Source: Rubinisphaera margarita
Lineage (GTDB): Bacteria; Planctomycetota; Planctomycetia; Planctomycetales; Planctomycetaceae
DNA: 64,000 nucleotides
Reading direction: 5' to 3'
Assembly: GCF_022267515.1 (NCBI RefSeq)
Contig: NZ_JAKFGB010000014.1
Location: forward strand, 310,001-374,000
Shown here: positions 29,306 to 39,755 of the stretch, in pieces
Position numbering within the stretch: position 1 is the stretch's first letter
How the letters are laid out: each line of letters begins with the position of its first letter
Position numbers and translations under genes: made by a program
The notes under the pieces: model-generated
Told to the model about the DNA's origin: nothing
The model's database searches: none
Seen by the model: the letters and a program-made list of their open reading frames with translations, nothing else

Positions 29306-30703
29306 CTACGTTTCGGCGAGACCGTTCAGGCGATCGCGGACGTCGCGGTAGTCGTAGTCGACGGCGAGGATTTCGCCGTAATGATCCTCGGCTGCTTTCA
29401 GGTCGCCTTCTTTCTCGAGGATCCGACCGATCCAGTAATGCACTTCCTTGAAGCGGTCCGGGTAGTCTTCGAACGAAATCAGCGGGACAACCTTGAGGAA
29501 CTGCTTCTTGGCCAGCGTCGGCTTGTTGTCTTTCAGGAAGCAGTTGCCGAGCGAGACGAGGGAATCGACTTCGAGTCGAGGGTCCTGACTGGCCTGCTGA
29601 TACAGCGGGATCGCATCGGACCATCGTTTAAGAACCTTGTAGCGGCGGGCGAGCTGGTATTTGTGTTGCTTGTTCTGTGGATATCGCTGGACGAGCACTT
29701 CATAAATCTCGATCTCGCGGTCAAGCAGCTTCCGGGCGAAACGCGAGGCCTTCTTCTGCGCCTCTTCATCATCCGGCGCGTTCGAAGCCGCCAGTTTAAG
29801 TCGGTCCAGCTGGAATGACATCTGTTTCAGTTCGAGCTCGTCGATCAGTTCCTGAATGTTGCGATCGCCCTTGGAAAGCTCGAGTGCTTTCTGCAGCGCT
29901 TCCTGAGCTTCCTTAAGCTGTCCCTTGGACTCGTAAAACTGGGCCAGCTTCTGGTGCAGTTCAACACTATTGGGATCTTTGCGGATCTGATGCATCAGAT
30001 CCTTTTCCGGATCCTGACCTGGAGCATCCGCGTCACCAGGCCGTTTGCCTTTGAGACCTAGCTTTTCAGCGACCTTGGCGTCTGTCATCTTGACGTCTTC
30101 CATCGATTCGGCGTCATCGAACCCGCCGGTTTTGATGGTCGCTTCGAAATGACAGGCCGTTTTGTTCTGCCGAGCGATCGAATCCTGTGGATCGAGCTTC
30201 ATCACCCTGTTCCACACGTTGGCGGCTTCGGTGAACTTGCGATCGTCCTGCAGCAGCTGGGCAAACTCCCGCTGCAGCTTGATATTGTCCGGCTCTCCGG
30301 TCGGCCCGACTGCAGTTTGATACGCAAAGATGGCGACGTGGTTGTAGCCTCGCGCTTTACAGGCTTCTCCCACGGCTGCGTTGAAACCGGCGTCCCAGGG
30401 GCTGAGCTTGAGAGCTTCTTCGGCGATCTTGTCAACTTCGTCCCACTCGCCCTTCGACCTGGCGCGAGAGAGTTTCGAGCGAAGTCCCATGAGCCGGGGC
30501 TTCGACATGGCACCCGCTCCCTTGCCGTTGTTGCCATATTTCTTGAATTCGGCTCCCCGGAGTGACTGCCGATACGCGAGATTATCGGGAACCAGGACGG
30601 CCGCTTTGTGGAACATCTCGACTGCGTAATCGTAGTCTTCGTTACTGACAGCCTTGGAACCACGCTGCCAGCATTGCCTGGCGATATCTTCAACTCCGCT
30701 CAT
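29306..30703 (-). CDS. TPR repeat protein, cytoplasmic
   Basis: 465 residues from the ATG at 30703; an earlier in-frame start at 30751 gives an unlikely extension. No signal peptide. TPR motifs appear at the N-terminus (DYAVEMFHKAAVLVPDN), the middle (DPNSVELHQKLAQFYESKGQLKEAQEAL, then QKALELS) and the C-terminus (VHYWIGRILEKEGDLKAAEDHY). A charged linker (about 210-265, PGDADAPGQDPEKDLMHQI) divides two TPR blocks. Probably a protein-protein scaffold; partner unknown. It is monocistronic. Confidence 0.85.
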   Translation of the reverse strand: MSGVEDIARQCWQRGSKAVSNEDYDYAVEMFHKAAVLVPDNLAYRQSLRGAEFKKYGNNGKGAGAMSKPRLMGLRSKLSRARSKGEWDEVDKIAEEALKLSPWDAGFNAAVGEACKARGYNHVAIFAYQTAVGPTGEPDNIKLQREFAQLLQDDRKFTEAANVWNRVMKLDPQDSIARQNKTACHFEATIKTGGFDDAESMEDVKMTDAKVAEKLGLKGKRPGDADAPGQDPEKDLMHQIRKDPNSVELHQKLAQFYESKGQLKEAQEALQKALELSKGDRNIQELIDELELKQMSFQLDRLKLAASNAPDDEEAQKKASRFARKLLDREIEIYEVLVQRYPQNKQHKYQLARRYKVLKRWSDAIPLYQQASQDPRLEVDSLVSLGNCFLKDNKPTLAKKQFLKVVPLISFEDYPDRFKEVHYWIGRILEKEGDLKAAEDHYGEILAVDYDYRDVRDRLNGLAET

Positions 30704-30971
30704 CGTTGTCTGCTTTCCAGGAGATCCAGGTTGAGAACGGGAGTTCAGCAAACCCGGTAAACCGCTTCAGATGGTGACACTTCCAAGTATACGGTCTAAT
30801 CGAATCTCTCAGCAACAGGCATTGATGTTCCCGACATTGGTCTTGCCGGGTTCCTGCTCATACGACCGAAAAAGGCGTGAAGATCCGGCTCTGGTTGTCA
30901 GCTGCGGAACAGACGGGTAGATTCGATCCGGTTGTGGATCCGTACACAGTTCCTTTTCGAGAGAACCTCCC

Positions 30972-31832
30972 ATGCCCGGACCGATCGATCGTCGCCAGTT
31001 CCTTCAGTTCCTCGCTGCCGGTTCGGCTCTGGCCGCCCTGCCCGCCTCCGCCAGTGCCGCTCCTTCGAAGATGCGGCTTGGTCTGGTGACCTACCAGTGG
31101 GGCAAAGACTGGGATCTCGCCACGATCATCAAACATTGCGAAGCGGCGGACTTCTCCGGCGTCGAATTGCGGTCGACTCACAAACATGGCGTCGAGATCA
31201 CTCTCGATGCCGCCGAGCGACGGGAAGTCCAGGCCCAGTTTGCCGACAGTCCGGTCGAATGTGTCGGTCCCGGAAGCGCCTGTGAGTATCACTCGGCTGA
31301 TCCCGAGGTTGTGAGAAAGAATATCGAAGAGACCAAAGAGTTCATCAAACTCTCGCACGACATTGGTGGAACGGGCGTCAAAGTGCGGCCCAACGGATTC
31401 CCCAAAGAAGTCTCGAAAGAGAAGACGCTGGAGCAGATCGGCAAATCGCTCCGCGAAGTCGGGCAGTTCGCGGAAGATCATGGTCAGATCATTCGGCTCG
31501 AAGTTCACGGCCGGGGGACCAGCGAGCTCCCCTACATCCGCACCATGCTGGATGTCGCCGATCATCCGGCGGTCACCGTCTGCTGGAACTGCAACGGAAC
31601 CGATCTCGCGGGCGAAGGGCTGGAGCACAACTTCAAGCTGGTTCAGGACAGCATCAGCACGGTGCATATCCACGACCTGCGGCACGACAATTACCCGTGG
31701 CAGCAGCTGTTTGCCTTGCTGAAGGGGATCAACTTCAGCGGCTGGACGCTGATTGAAGACGGCAAGGTGCCTGAAGACATTCCGGCGGCGATGAAAGAGA
31801 ATCGCAAGCTCTGGGAACGACTCGCGAGCTGA
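30972..31832 (+). CDS. Tat-exported sugar phosphate isomerase/epimerase-like protein
   Basis: 286 residues. It begins with a twin-arginine type signal (DRRQFLQFLAAGSALAALPASASA). The mature part is a xylose-isomerase-like TIM barrel (AP endonuclease 2 superfamily): LGLVTYQWGKDWDLATII, then GVELRSTH and metal-ligand candidates in VHIHDLRHDNYPW and WTLIEDGK. Such exported isomerase-like proteins are numerous in planctomycetes and are linked to sugar or inositol breakdown. The substrate is not clear. Its stop lies 1 base from the stop of the convergent kinase gene. Confidence 0.85.
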   Translation: MPGPIDRRQFLQFLAAGSALAALPASASAAPSKMRLGLVTYQWGKDWDLATIIKHCEAADFSGVELRSTHKHGVEITLDAAERREVQAQFADSPVECVGPGSACEYHSADPEVVRKNIEETKEFIKLSHDIGGTGVKVRPNGFPKEVSKEKTLEQIGKSLREVGQFAEDHGQIIRLEVHGRGTSELPYIRTMLDVADHPAVTVCWNCNGTDLAGEGLEHNFKLVQDSISTVHIHDLRHDNYPWQQLFALLKGINFSGWTLIEDGKVPEDIPAAMKENRKLWERLAS

Positions 31833-31833
31833 T

Positions 31834-34731
31834 TTACGAATTCGCTGGCTGGAGCGGATCGAGGTACTCACGGACGGCGTCGTAGTCGGGACGCAGTTCG
31901 AGAGCGGCTTCATATTCGCGGATGGCTTCGGGAATCAACCCGAGATAATGGCAGGCCATGCCGAGATAGAACCGCGTGGCGGCATCGGCTGGATCTCGAA
32001 TCGCTGTCTCGAACAGCACTTCGCGAGACTCCGCGTATTTCCCCTGCGTGAGCAGCACGAGCCCGCGGGTTCTCGCAATGCGAGGATCTCCGGGCGTCGA
32101 GTTCTCGGCTTCCTCCAGGACCCGGTAAGCGTCTTCGAACTGCCCCCGCCCCGCCAGATCGCGAGCCTGTTGCTCGAAAGGAGGAATGTCGAGATACGAC
32201 TCGCTCTGAGGGGAGTCAACTGGAGTGAGTTTCTGGCTGATCCCGTTGCCTGCTCGTTCGGTTCTCGCAGCCGTCTCGCGTTCGAGTTTCGCGACCTGTT
32301 CAGCGGCGAGTGCGTAATCTGGATTGAGGATCGCCGCCATCCGAAAGCATTCCAACGCGGCTTCCGTCTCGCCTGCTTTCTCCAGCACATAACCCAGGTT
32401 GTAGTGCGGCACGGCCGAGTCGGGACGCAACGCAACCGCGGCTGTGAGATAACGAATCGATTCGGCGTTTGAACCGAACGGATCGAGATTGTGCAGGGCA
32501 ATTCCGAGATAGTGATTGATCCAGAAGTTCTCCGGCCGGGCTCGTTGAACGGTCCGCAGGCGATCGATCGCCGCGTCCCGTTCTCCCAGTGAAAACAATG
32601 TCCCGCTTAACAGGATCGTGCCGGAAACGGTGCGGTTATGACTGTCCGCTGATGTCGCCAGTTCGAGCAAACGGGCGGCATCATAATTCAGAACCGCATC
32701 GCGCAGTTCTTCGGCCTGCGGATCGGGATCGATCTCGTGAAGTGTGCGGCGAATCCAGCGGGCCGTCTCTCCGGCGCTTCTTAATGAAACCACCTGCTCA
32801 CTCTCGTTGAGCGGACGAATCCGCAGGCGAACTGTCGTGCCCGGCTCGGGGTTCAAACGTCGGCAGACCTCCGTCAGGTTCAGCCCGCGAAGTTCATGCC
32901 ATGCTCCGGAAGAATCTTCGATGGCAACGAGGTGATCCCCCTTCTGAAGGAGCCCCGAGGTTGCAGCCGATCCGCCCGAGACCAGATTTGCGACCGAACA
33001 CTCGGCCGGGCTGTGGCGGAGATGCACGCCGAGACCGACTGGAGTTTCACTCAGCCAGAATTCCAGAGCGTCGACAATCTCCCGGCGAAGACAGACGGGC
33101 ATTCCCTGCAATCGTGCGGCGACATCGACGGGACTCGATTCGAGAGGGACCAGTCCAGCCTCCGCGAATACCGCTTCGAGCTCGTGCAGTGAAGCCGCGG
33201 TCAGGCCGCTTCCCGCAGTCGCGGCTTCTTCAGCAATCGGACGGTTGCGAGCCTGTTCCAGTCGGTGCACGAATTCGAGCGAACGCAGATCCTGTGCGAG
33301 CCGTCTGGTCAGCTTTTCAAGTTGAGTCCGGGGGGCGGTCAACTCGGGAAACTCTTTGAGCAATCCGGTCGCCTGTTCGAGCTCGAACCCCACTTCCTGA
33401 AGCTGACTTTCGAGATGGGTTCGATCCCGTTCCGCGAGGTCGAGCCGGGAGGTGGCCGACTTCAGAATGGAATCGACATCGTAATTGACCTGGGCCAGAC
33501 GGGCGGTTTCACGACGATGTTCCTGCCAGTGATCGTGCCCGATAATGCCGGCGGAGACGAGAACGGTGGCTGTCACCAATGCGGTTGCAATGACAGCCGT
33601 CCGGTTCCGCTGCACGAACTTTCTGAGTCGATACGTCCAGGCCGGACGGACCGCATGAACGGGCTGACTGGTCAGAAACCGATTGAGATCGTCGGCGAGA
33701 TCGTGCGGAGTCGCATAGCGCTGCCGGCGGTCCGGCTCAATGGCTTTCAGTGTGATCCAGTCGAGATCGGCCGGCAGCTTTTGCAGATGACGCGGGCCTG
33801 TTCCCCGCCCGTCGGCAATCTTCTTCAAGTGATCGCGGGACAAACGTCTCAACCGCTGGCGGGGGCGTTCCGGCTCAAGCTCGGCTGCACAGCGGATGGC
33901 GTCCATTAACGTGTCGGGCTGCAGTGTCTCGAAGTCGACAGGAGTTGAGCCAGTCAACAGCTGAAACAGAAGGGCTCCGATTGAGAAGACATCGGTCCGG
34001 CCGTCGATCGACTTGCCGCGTGCCTGTTCCGGACTCATGTACGCTGGCGTCCCGATCGCTTCACCGACACACGTTTGCGAGGGCGAATCGAGTGATGCAT
34101 CGTCGAGCACCTTGGCGATCCCGAAGTCAACGATCTTGAGAATCGGCTGCGGGTCCCCGTCGGCGACCAAAATATTCTCCGGCTTCAGATCGCGATGAAT
34201 GATTCCGCGACGGTGGGCGTATTGCACCGCATGGCAGATCCGGGTGACAAGCTGGAGCCGGTCCGCAAGCGAAAGCTCACGTTCATCGCAGAACTGATCG
34301 ATCGGCTGCCCCGAGCAGAGCTCCATCGCGAAATAGGGTTCCCCGGTGGGTGATGTCCCCGCATCGAAGATGTGCGCAATCTCAGCATGATCGAGCTGAG
34401 CCAGCGTTTGCGGTTCCCGTTCGAAGCGTTCGAGCAGCCGCGAGTCCCCTGCCCCATCGATGACAATCTTCAGAGCGACATCGCGTCGAACGGGGGCGAT
34501 CTGTCGAGCCCGATAGACGGCTCCCATCGCACCGCAGCCGATTGACGATTCAACCACGAAGTTGCCGAGACGTGCCCCTGGCAGCAGCTGCCGCGATGAG
34601 CTCGAGGGTGCGAGAACTGACCGTCCGCCGGCAACGGTTGCCGCGTCATTCGGCAGGACGGCGGACTTCTTCTCGGGAAGGCGGCTCGCATCGAGCGTCT
34701 GGCTGGCTTCGAGCGAACTAGCTGCAGACAC
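31834..34731 (-). CDS. Ser/Thr protein kinase with PDZ-like and TPR domains
   Basis: 965 residues from a GTG at 34731 that has GAGGG 8 bases upstream; an ATG at 34776 is in frame but lacks such a site. A 50-residue leader precedes a complete PKN2-type kinase domain (about 57-350) with ALK (K88), HRDLKPEN (D181), DFG (D202) and GTPAYMSPEQA. One transmembrane helix (about 379-398) follows. Outside are a coiled coil (about 410-480), a PDZ-like domain (about 580-670: GGSAATSGLLQKGDHLVAIED) and several TPRs (about 715-960). The gene overlaps the upstream FHA-GGDEF gene by 14 bases, suggesting translational coupling. Confidence 0.93.
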   Translation of the reverse strand: MSAASSLEASQTLDASRLPEKKSAVLPNDAATVAGGRSVLAPSSSSRQLLPGARLGNFVVESSIGCGAMGAVYRARQIAPVRRDVALKIVIDGAGDSRLLERFEREPQTLAQLDHAEIAHIFDAGTSPTGEPYFAMELCSGQPIDQFCDERELSLADRLQLVTRICHAVQYAHRRGIIHRDLKPENILVADGDPQPILKIVDFGIAKVLDDASLDSPSQTCVGEAIGTPAYMSPEQARGKSIDGRTDVFSIGALLFQLLTGSTPVDFETLQPDTLMDAIRCAAELEPERPRQRLRRLSRDHLKKIADGRGTGPRHLQKLPADLDWITLKAIEPDRRQRYATPHDLADDLNRFLTSQPVHAVRPAWTYRLRKFVQRNRTAVIATALVTATVLVSAGIIGHDHWQEHRRETARLAQVNYDVDSILKSATSRLDLAERDRTHLESQLQEVGFELEQATGLLKEFPELTAPRTQLEKLTRRLAQDLRSLEFVHRLEQARNRPIAEEAATAGSGLTAASLHELEAVFAEAGLVPLESSPVDVAARLQGMPVCLRREIVDALEFWLSETPVGLGVHLRHSPAECSVANLVSGGSAATSGLLQKGDHLVAIEDSSGAWHELRGLNLTEVCRRLNPEPGTTVRLRIRPLNESEQVVSLRSAGETARWIRRTLHEIDPDPQAEELRDAVLNYDAARLLELATSADSHNRTVSGTILLSGTLFSLGERDAAIDRLRTVQRARPENFWINHYLGIALHNLDPFGSNAESIRYLTAAVALRPDSAVPHYNLGYVLEKAGETEAALECFRMAAILNPDYALAAEQVAKLERETAARTERAGNGISQKLTPVDSPQSESYLDIPPFEQQARDLAGRGQFEDAYRVLEEAENSTPGDPRIARTRGLVLLTQGKYAESREVLFETAIRDPADAATRFYLGMACHYLGLIPEAIREYEAALELRPDYDAVREYLDPLQPANS

Positions 34732-35611
34732 GATTTCGGCCCTCGTGTTTGGCCTGATAGAGTTTTGCGTCCGCATAGGAAATCAGATCGGTATCGGGCT
34801 GCAGGGTATCCGGGCTGAGCGACTGCAGATCGGCGACTCCGAGACTGATCGAAACGGGAATCAGATGGCCACTCCCTTCGATCTCCGTCGTCGCGATGGC
34901 CCGGCGGCAACGCTCGGCGATCACGGCTGCATCTGTTGCGTTCACTTCCGGAACGAGCAGGACGAATTCTTCGCCGCCGTAGCGGGCGAACGTCACGTGG
35001 GATTCGACGACATCGCGAATTCGCTGAGCGACGACCCGAAGAACCTGATCGCCCACCAGATGTCCGTAGGTGTCGTTAATCGATTTGAAGTGATCGATGT
35101 CGAGCATGATCAGCGAGAGCGGTCGGTTCGTATTCAACGACCGTTGAGTCTCCCGTTTCAGGATGTCGAGGAACGCCCGCTTGTTCGTGATGCGGGTCAG
35201 TCCATCCTGAGTCATCATGTCGTAGATTGATTCGTAGTACTGCGCTTCGGTCTCGTCGCCGGAAAGCAGCTTGAAGATGTGCGAGCCGATCGAAATGCGA
35301 TCACCCGGGCGGAGTTCGGTAAACTCGATCCGCTCCCCATTATGAAACGTCCCGTTCGTACTGCCGAGATCTTCCAGATAGTGACGTCCGTCCTGGTAGC
35401 CAATCCGGGCATGCTCGCGAGAGACGGCTTCTTCGTTGAGCACGAGGTCCGCTCCGTCACCTCGTCCGACCTTCAGACCGTTCTCCGGAATGGAGATCAA
35501 TCCGGAGTTGATTTCAACCGGGTGAATCTGCAGCAGTTTTCCGATTCCCGATGTCTTCGAAGCAGGCATGGTGTTCTTGCTCGAAACGGTGGCTTGCCAG
35601 ACGCTTGTCAT
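34718..35611 (-). CDS. FHA-domain diguanylate cyclase (GGDEF)
   Basis: 297 residues. The FHA domain (about 45-115) has the phosphothreonine-binding pattern KVGRGDGADLVLNEEAVSRE and DLGSTNGTFHNG. The C-terminal GGDEF domain (about 130-295) has LDIDHFKSINDTYGH and an intact active site GGEEF (212-216), so it should make cyclic di-GMP. No RxxD inhibitory site lies upstream of GGEEF. It precedes the Ser/Thr kinase in an overlapping pair. An FHA domain can bind phosphothreonine made by such a kinase, so kinase-to-c-di-GMP signalling is plausible (inference). An in-frame ATG at 35569 is an alternative start. Confidence 0.93.
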   Translation of the reverse strand: MTSVWQATVSSKNTMPASKTSGIGKLLQIHPVEINSGLISIPENGLKVGRGDGADLVLNEEAVSREHARIGYQDGRHYLEDLGSTNGTFHNGERIEFTELRPGDRISIGSHIFKLLSGDETEAQYYESIYDMMTQDGLTRITNKRAFLDILKRETQRSLNTNRPLSLIMLDIDHFKSINDTYGHLVGDQVLRVVAQRIRDVVESHVTFARYGGEEFVLLVPEVNATDAAVIAERCRRAIATTEIEGSGHLIPVSISLGVADLQSLSPDTLQPDTDLISYADAKLYQAKHEGRNRVCS

Positions 35612-35860
35612 GTGTGCGGCCCGAATGAATGTGTGTGGAGTAAAGCCTCGTCTGGTTCAACCCTATGTTACCGGCTGCGGGGGATCTGCGTCTTCGCCTC
35701 AAAACTATTTCCGCAGAAGGCAAGAAACTCCGGCTGTTCGGATTATGCGACTCGCCGCCCAGGACAAACGCTCCTCGGTCTATTGAAGTCTGCCCCGGAT
35801 TCCATTGAACTGGACATCCGCAGCACGCCGCTCCTCCCGTGACCTGAGAGAAAGACTGCA

Positions 35861-38113
35861 ATGACGTTTCCGAAAAGAACAAGGCTGATGCCACGTGTGA
35901 CAGCCGCGATCGCAATCCTGCTCACCATTGCGCAATCGACCTTCGCTGAAGAACTCGGAGAGCTGCCGCATCGAGAATGGCAGGGAATTCCGGGACTGGA
36001 ACGCACTGCAGAAGGACGCGTGTTTGTCTCCTGGTTCACGGGAGGAACCAAAGAACCTGCGATTGAGAATACCGTGGTTCTCGCCTACAGCGACGACGAC
36101 GGACAGTTCTTCACCGAACCGATCGTCATGGCCGCTCCCTCAAAGGATGCACGCTGCTTCGATCCCACCCTCTGGATCGATCCGAAGGGGCAACTCTGGT
36201 ACATCTTCAATCGTGGCAGCCGAACAACAGCCGAGCATGATGTGCATGCCCGCGTCTGCGTTGATCCAGACGCCAGTCCCCCCGTGTTTGGAGCAGAGTT
36301 CCGCATCGATCTTGATACCCCGTATGCATTCCGGATGAACAAGATCACGGTGTTGTCCTCGGGAGAATGGGTGATGCCTGTGACGCATGCGCTGGAGCCG
36401 ATCCATGACTGGTTCGCCGGTCCGAAACAGGTTCAGGGCGTTGCCATCTCGTCCGACGAGGGCAAGACCTGGCGTCTTCATGGTGCCATCGAAGCCCCGG
36501 AATGGGCGCTGGAGTGCATGATCACGGAACTTCGCGACGGGCGGCTGTGGATGCTGATTCGGACGGGGAGCGGCGTCTTATGGGAGAGTCATTCTGACGA
36601 CAAGGGGCAAACATGGAGCAAGGGACAGGCCACCGAGATTGCGAGTCCCGGCTCCCGGTTTTTCATTCGCCGTCTTGCCTCGGGCAATCTGTTGCTCGTC
36701 AACCATCACAACTTCCAGGGCCGCAGCCATCTCACGGCTCAACTTTCCACCGACGATGGCCTCACCTGGAATGAAGGGTTACTGCTCGACGAACGGGGCA
36801 GCATTTCTTACCCGGATGGCGTTCAGGATCAAGAGGGGCTGATCTGGATCACGTATGACCGCGACCGGCAGGGAGCCGGAGAAATTCTGTACGCGACCTT
36901 CCGCGAGCAGGATGTTGCTGCTGAAAAGAACGTGTCTCAGGCCGTTCGGCTGAAGCAGGTGGTCAGTAATCTGAAGACGGAAAAGCGTCTCCCGGAGAAC
37001 TGGAATCCAACACAAGCCGGGGATGCCGTGATGAAACGGCTCGTCCAGGTGACGGGAGCCGAGGTGAAAGGCGCCCATGACAGCGAGTTTGTCTGTGTCG
37101 ACGACCGCGCTTATCTCGTTGCGGAAGTGAACGATACACGAGCCGGGGAAAGCTCCGCCTGGCCAGAGGTGTACTGCACGCTCTCGATCGTGAATCTGCA
37201 ATCGCTCAAGGTCGAAGAGATCATTCCCTTCGCTCGCGGAGAGCAGGAGTTCGACAACGAAACGCTGCCCGTCGGGGCCTGCTTCGTACCTCGAATTGTG
37301 CAGAAGGACGATCAGACGCTGCGATGTTACTTCGCCAGCGAGCGTCCGGGGCAACGTCAGGCACAGATGTGGTTCCGTGATTTCGATCTGCCGACCCAGC
37401 AGTTTGCCGATTCCATTCACAAGGCGAAATTGAAAACCGCAGCTGGGACCATCGACATGCAGCCGCGTTTCTTTCACGAAGACGCGGCTCGGCACGGCTT
37501 CAAGAAACCGGCCAAAGACTACGGACTCTACATCTTCGATTCGTTCAAAAAATTCGATGGCCAGTTGTACGTTGCTCTGAACAACTACCCGGCTCGACAG
37601 AACGCCCTCGCCTTCGTGCATGACGATCTGGCCACCTTCGAAGTGCTCGGTCATTACAACGAACCGCAGTCGGCTGCTCTGAGTGAATCGGCCGTAAACC
37701 GTCTCCCGGATGATCGATGGATGGCGATCTGCCGCAACGACGCCGGAAACTATCACTTCACGTTCAGTTCCGATGGGCGAACCTGGAGCGTCGGACGCCC
37801 GCTTCCCTTCGTCCCCAATGGAACAGGTTCAAAACCGACGTTCGACCGCTTTGGCGACCTTTACTATCTCGGCTGGCAGGAAGCGACCCGCATCGACGGA
37901 GTCAACCGCAGTGTCTTCAATGTCGATGTCTCCGCAGACGGGAAAAACTGGACCCGCAAATACCGTTTCGAAACCACGAAGTCCTTTCAGTATCCGACTT
38001 TCCACGAACACGAGGGCGTGATCTGGCTGAGCGTGACCCAGGGCGACAGTTCTTCGAGTCGCAAAGAGCGGATCATGTTCGGGAGACTCGAGGAGATCGG
38101 AGCCACGGAGTGA
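35861..38113 (+). CDS. Secreted sialidase-like (BNR/Asp-box) protein, two propeller halves
   Basis: 750 residues with a signal peptide (about 1-29). The N-terminal half (30-360) is a sialidase-type six-bladed propeller with Asp-box motifs SDDDGQFF, SSDEGKTW, SDDKGQTW and STDDGLTW. The C-terminal half has two more (SSDGRTW, SADGKNW) and looks like a second propeller. The N-terminal region resembles the exo-alpha-sialidase-like group common in planctomycetes. Catalytic Arg/Glu/Tyr cannot be assigned with confidence, so the activity on sialic acids is unproven. Its neighbours are carbohydrate-oriented. Confidence 0.85.
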   Translation: MTFPKRTRLMPRVTAAIAILLTIAQSTFAEELGELPHREWQGIPGLERTAEGRVFVSWFTGGTKEPAIENTVVLAYSDDDGQFFTEPIVMAAPSKDARCFDPTLWIDPKGQLWYIFNRGSRTTAEHDVHARVCVDPDASPPVFGAEFRIDLDTPYAFRMNKITVLSSGEWVMPVTHALEPIHDWFAGPKQVQGVAISSDEGKTWRLHGAIEAPEWALECMITELRDGRLWMLIRTGSGVLWESHSDDKGQTWSKGQATEIASPGSRFFIRRLASGNLLLVNHHNFQGRSHLTAQLSTDDGLTWNEGLLLDERGSISYPDGVQDQEGLIWITYDRDRQGAGEILYATFREQDVAAEKNVSQAVRLKQVVSNLKTEKRLPENWNPTQAGDAVMKRLVQVTGAEVKGAHDSEFVCVDDRAYLVAEVNDTRAGESSAWPEVYCTLSIVNLQSLKVEEIIPFARGEQEFDNETLPVGACFVPRIVQKDDQTLRCYFASERPGQRQAQMWFRDFDLPTQQFADSIHKAKLKTAAGTIDMQPRFFHEDAARHGFKKPAKDYGLYIFDSFKKFDGQLYVALNNYPARQNALAFVHDDLATFEVLGHYNEPQSAALSESAVNRLPDDRWMAICRNDAGNYHFTFSSDGRTWSVGRPLPFVPNGTGSKPTFDRFGDLYYLGWQEATRIDGVNRSVFNVDVSADGKNWTRKYRFETTKSFQYPTFHEHEGVIWLSVTQGDSSSSRKERIMFGRLEEIGATE

Positions 38114-38325
38114 GCCTTTCCGAACCGGATGGAAATTCGCTCAGATCGCTGCTTGCAGGCCAATCGGCTTCAACCGTCACTGCGTTTAGGGTATGTTAAA
38201 TCAGGAAACTGTGATCTGTCCTCAGCTGCTTCTCATCGAAGGGACCGGGCCGATCAATCAAAATAAGATGTGGCGGACGGTTTCCCGCCTTTGAATATCT
38301 CAGACTTCAACCTCAGGATTTTATT

Positions 38326-39696
<1,371 letters not shown>

Positions 39697-39722
39697 TCCC
39701 GAACTCGGAAGAAAATAGAACG

Positions 39723-39755
39723 GGGCGCGATCAGCACACGGTCGCGCCCTTTTTT
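39723..39755 (+). terminator. Terminator between Gfo/Idh/MocA gene and antiporter gene
   Basis: A perfect 8-bp stem GGGCGCGA/TCGCGCCC with an 11-base loop, followed by TTTTTT. It lies between two convergent stop codons. Confidence 0.85.
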
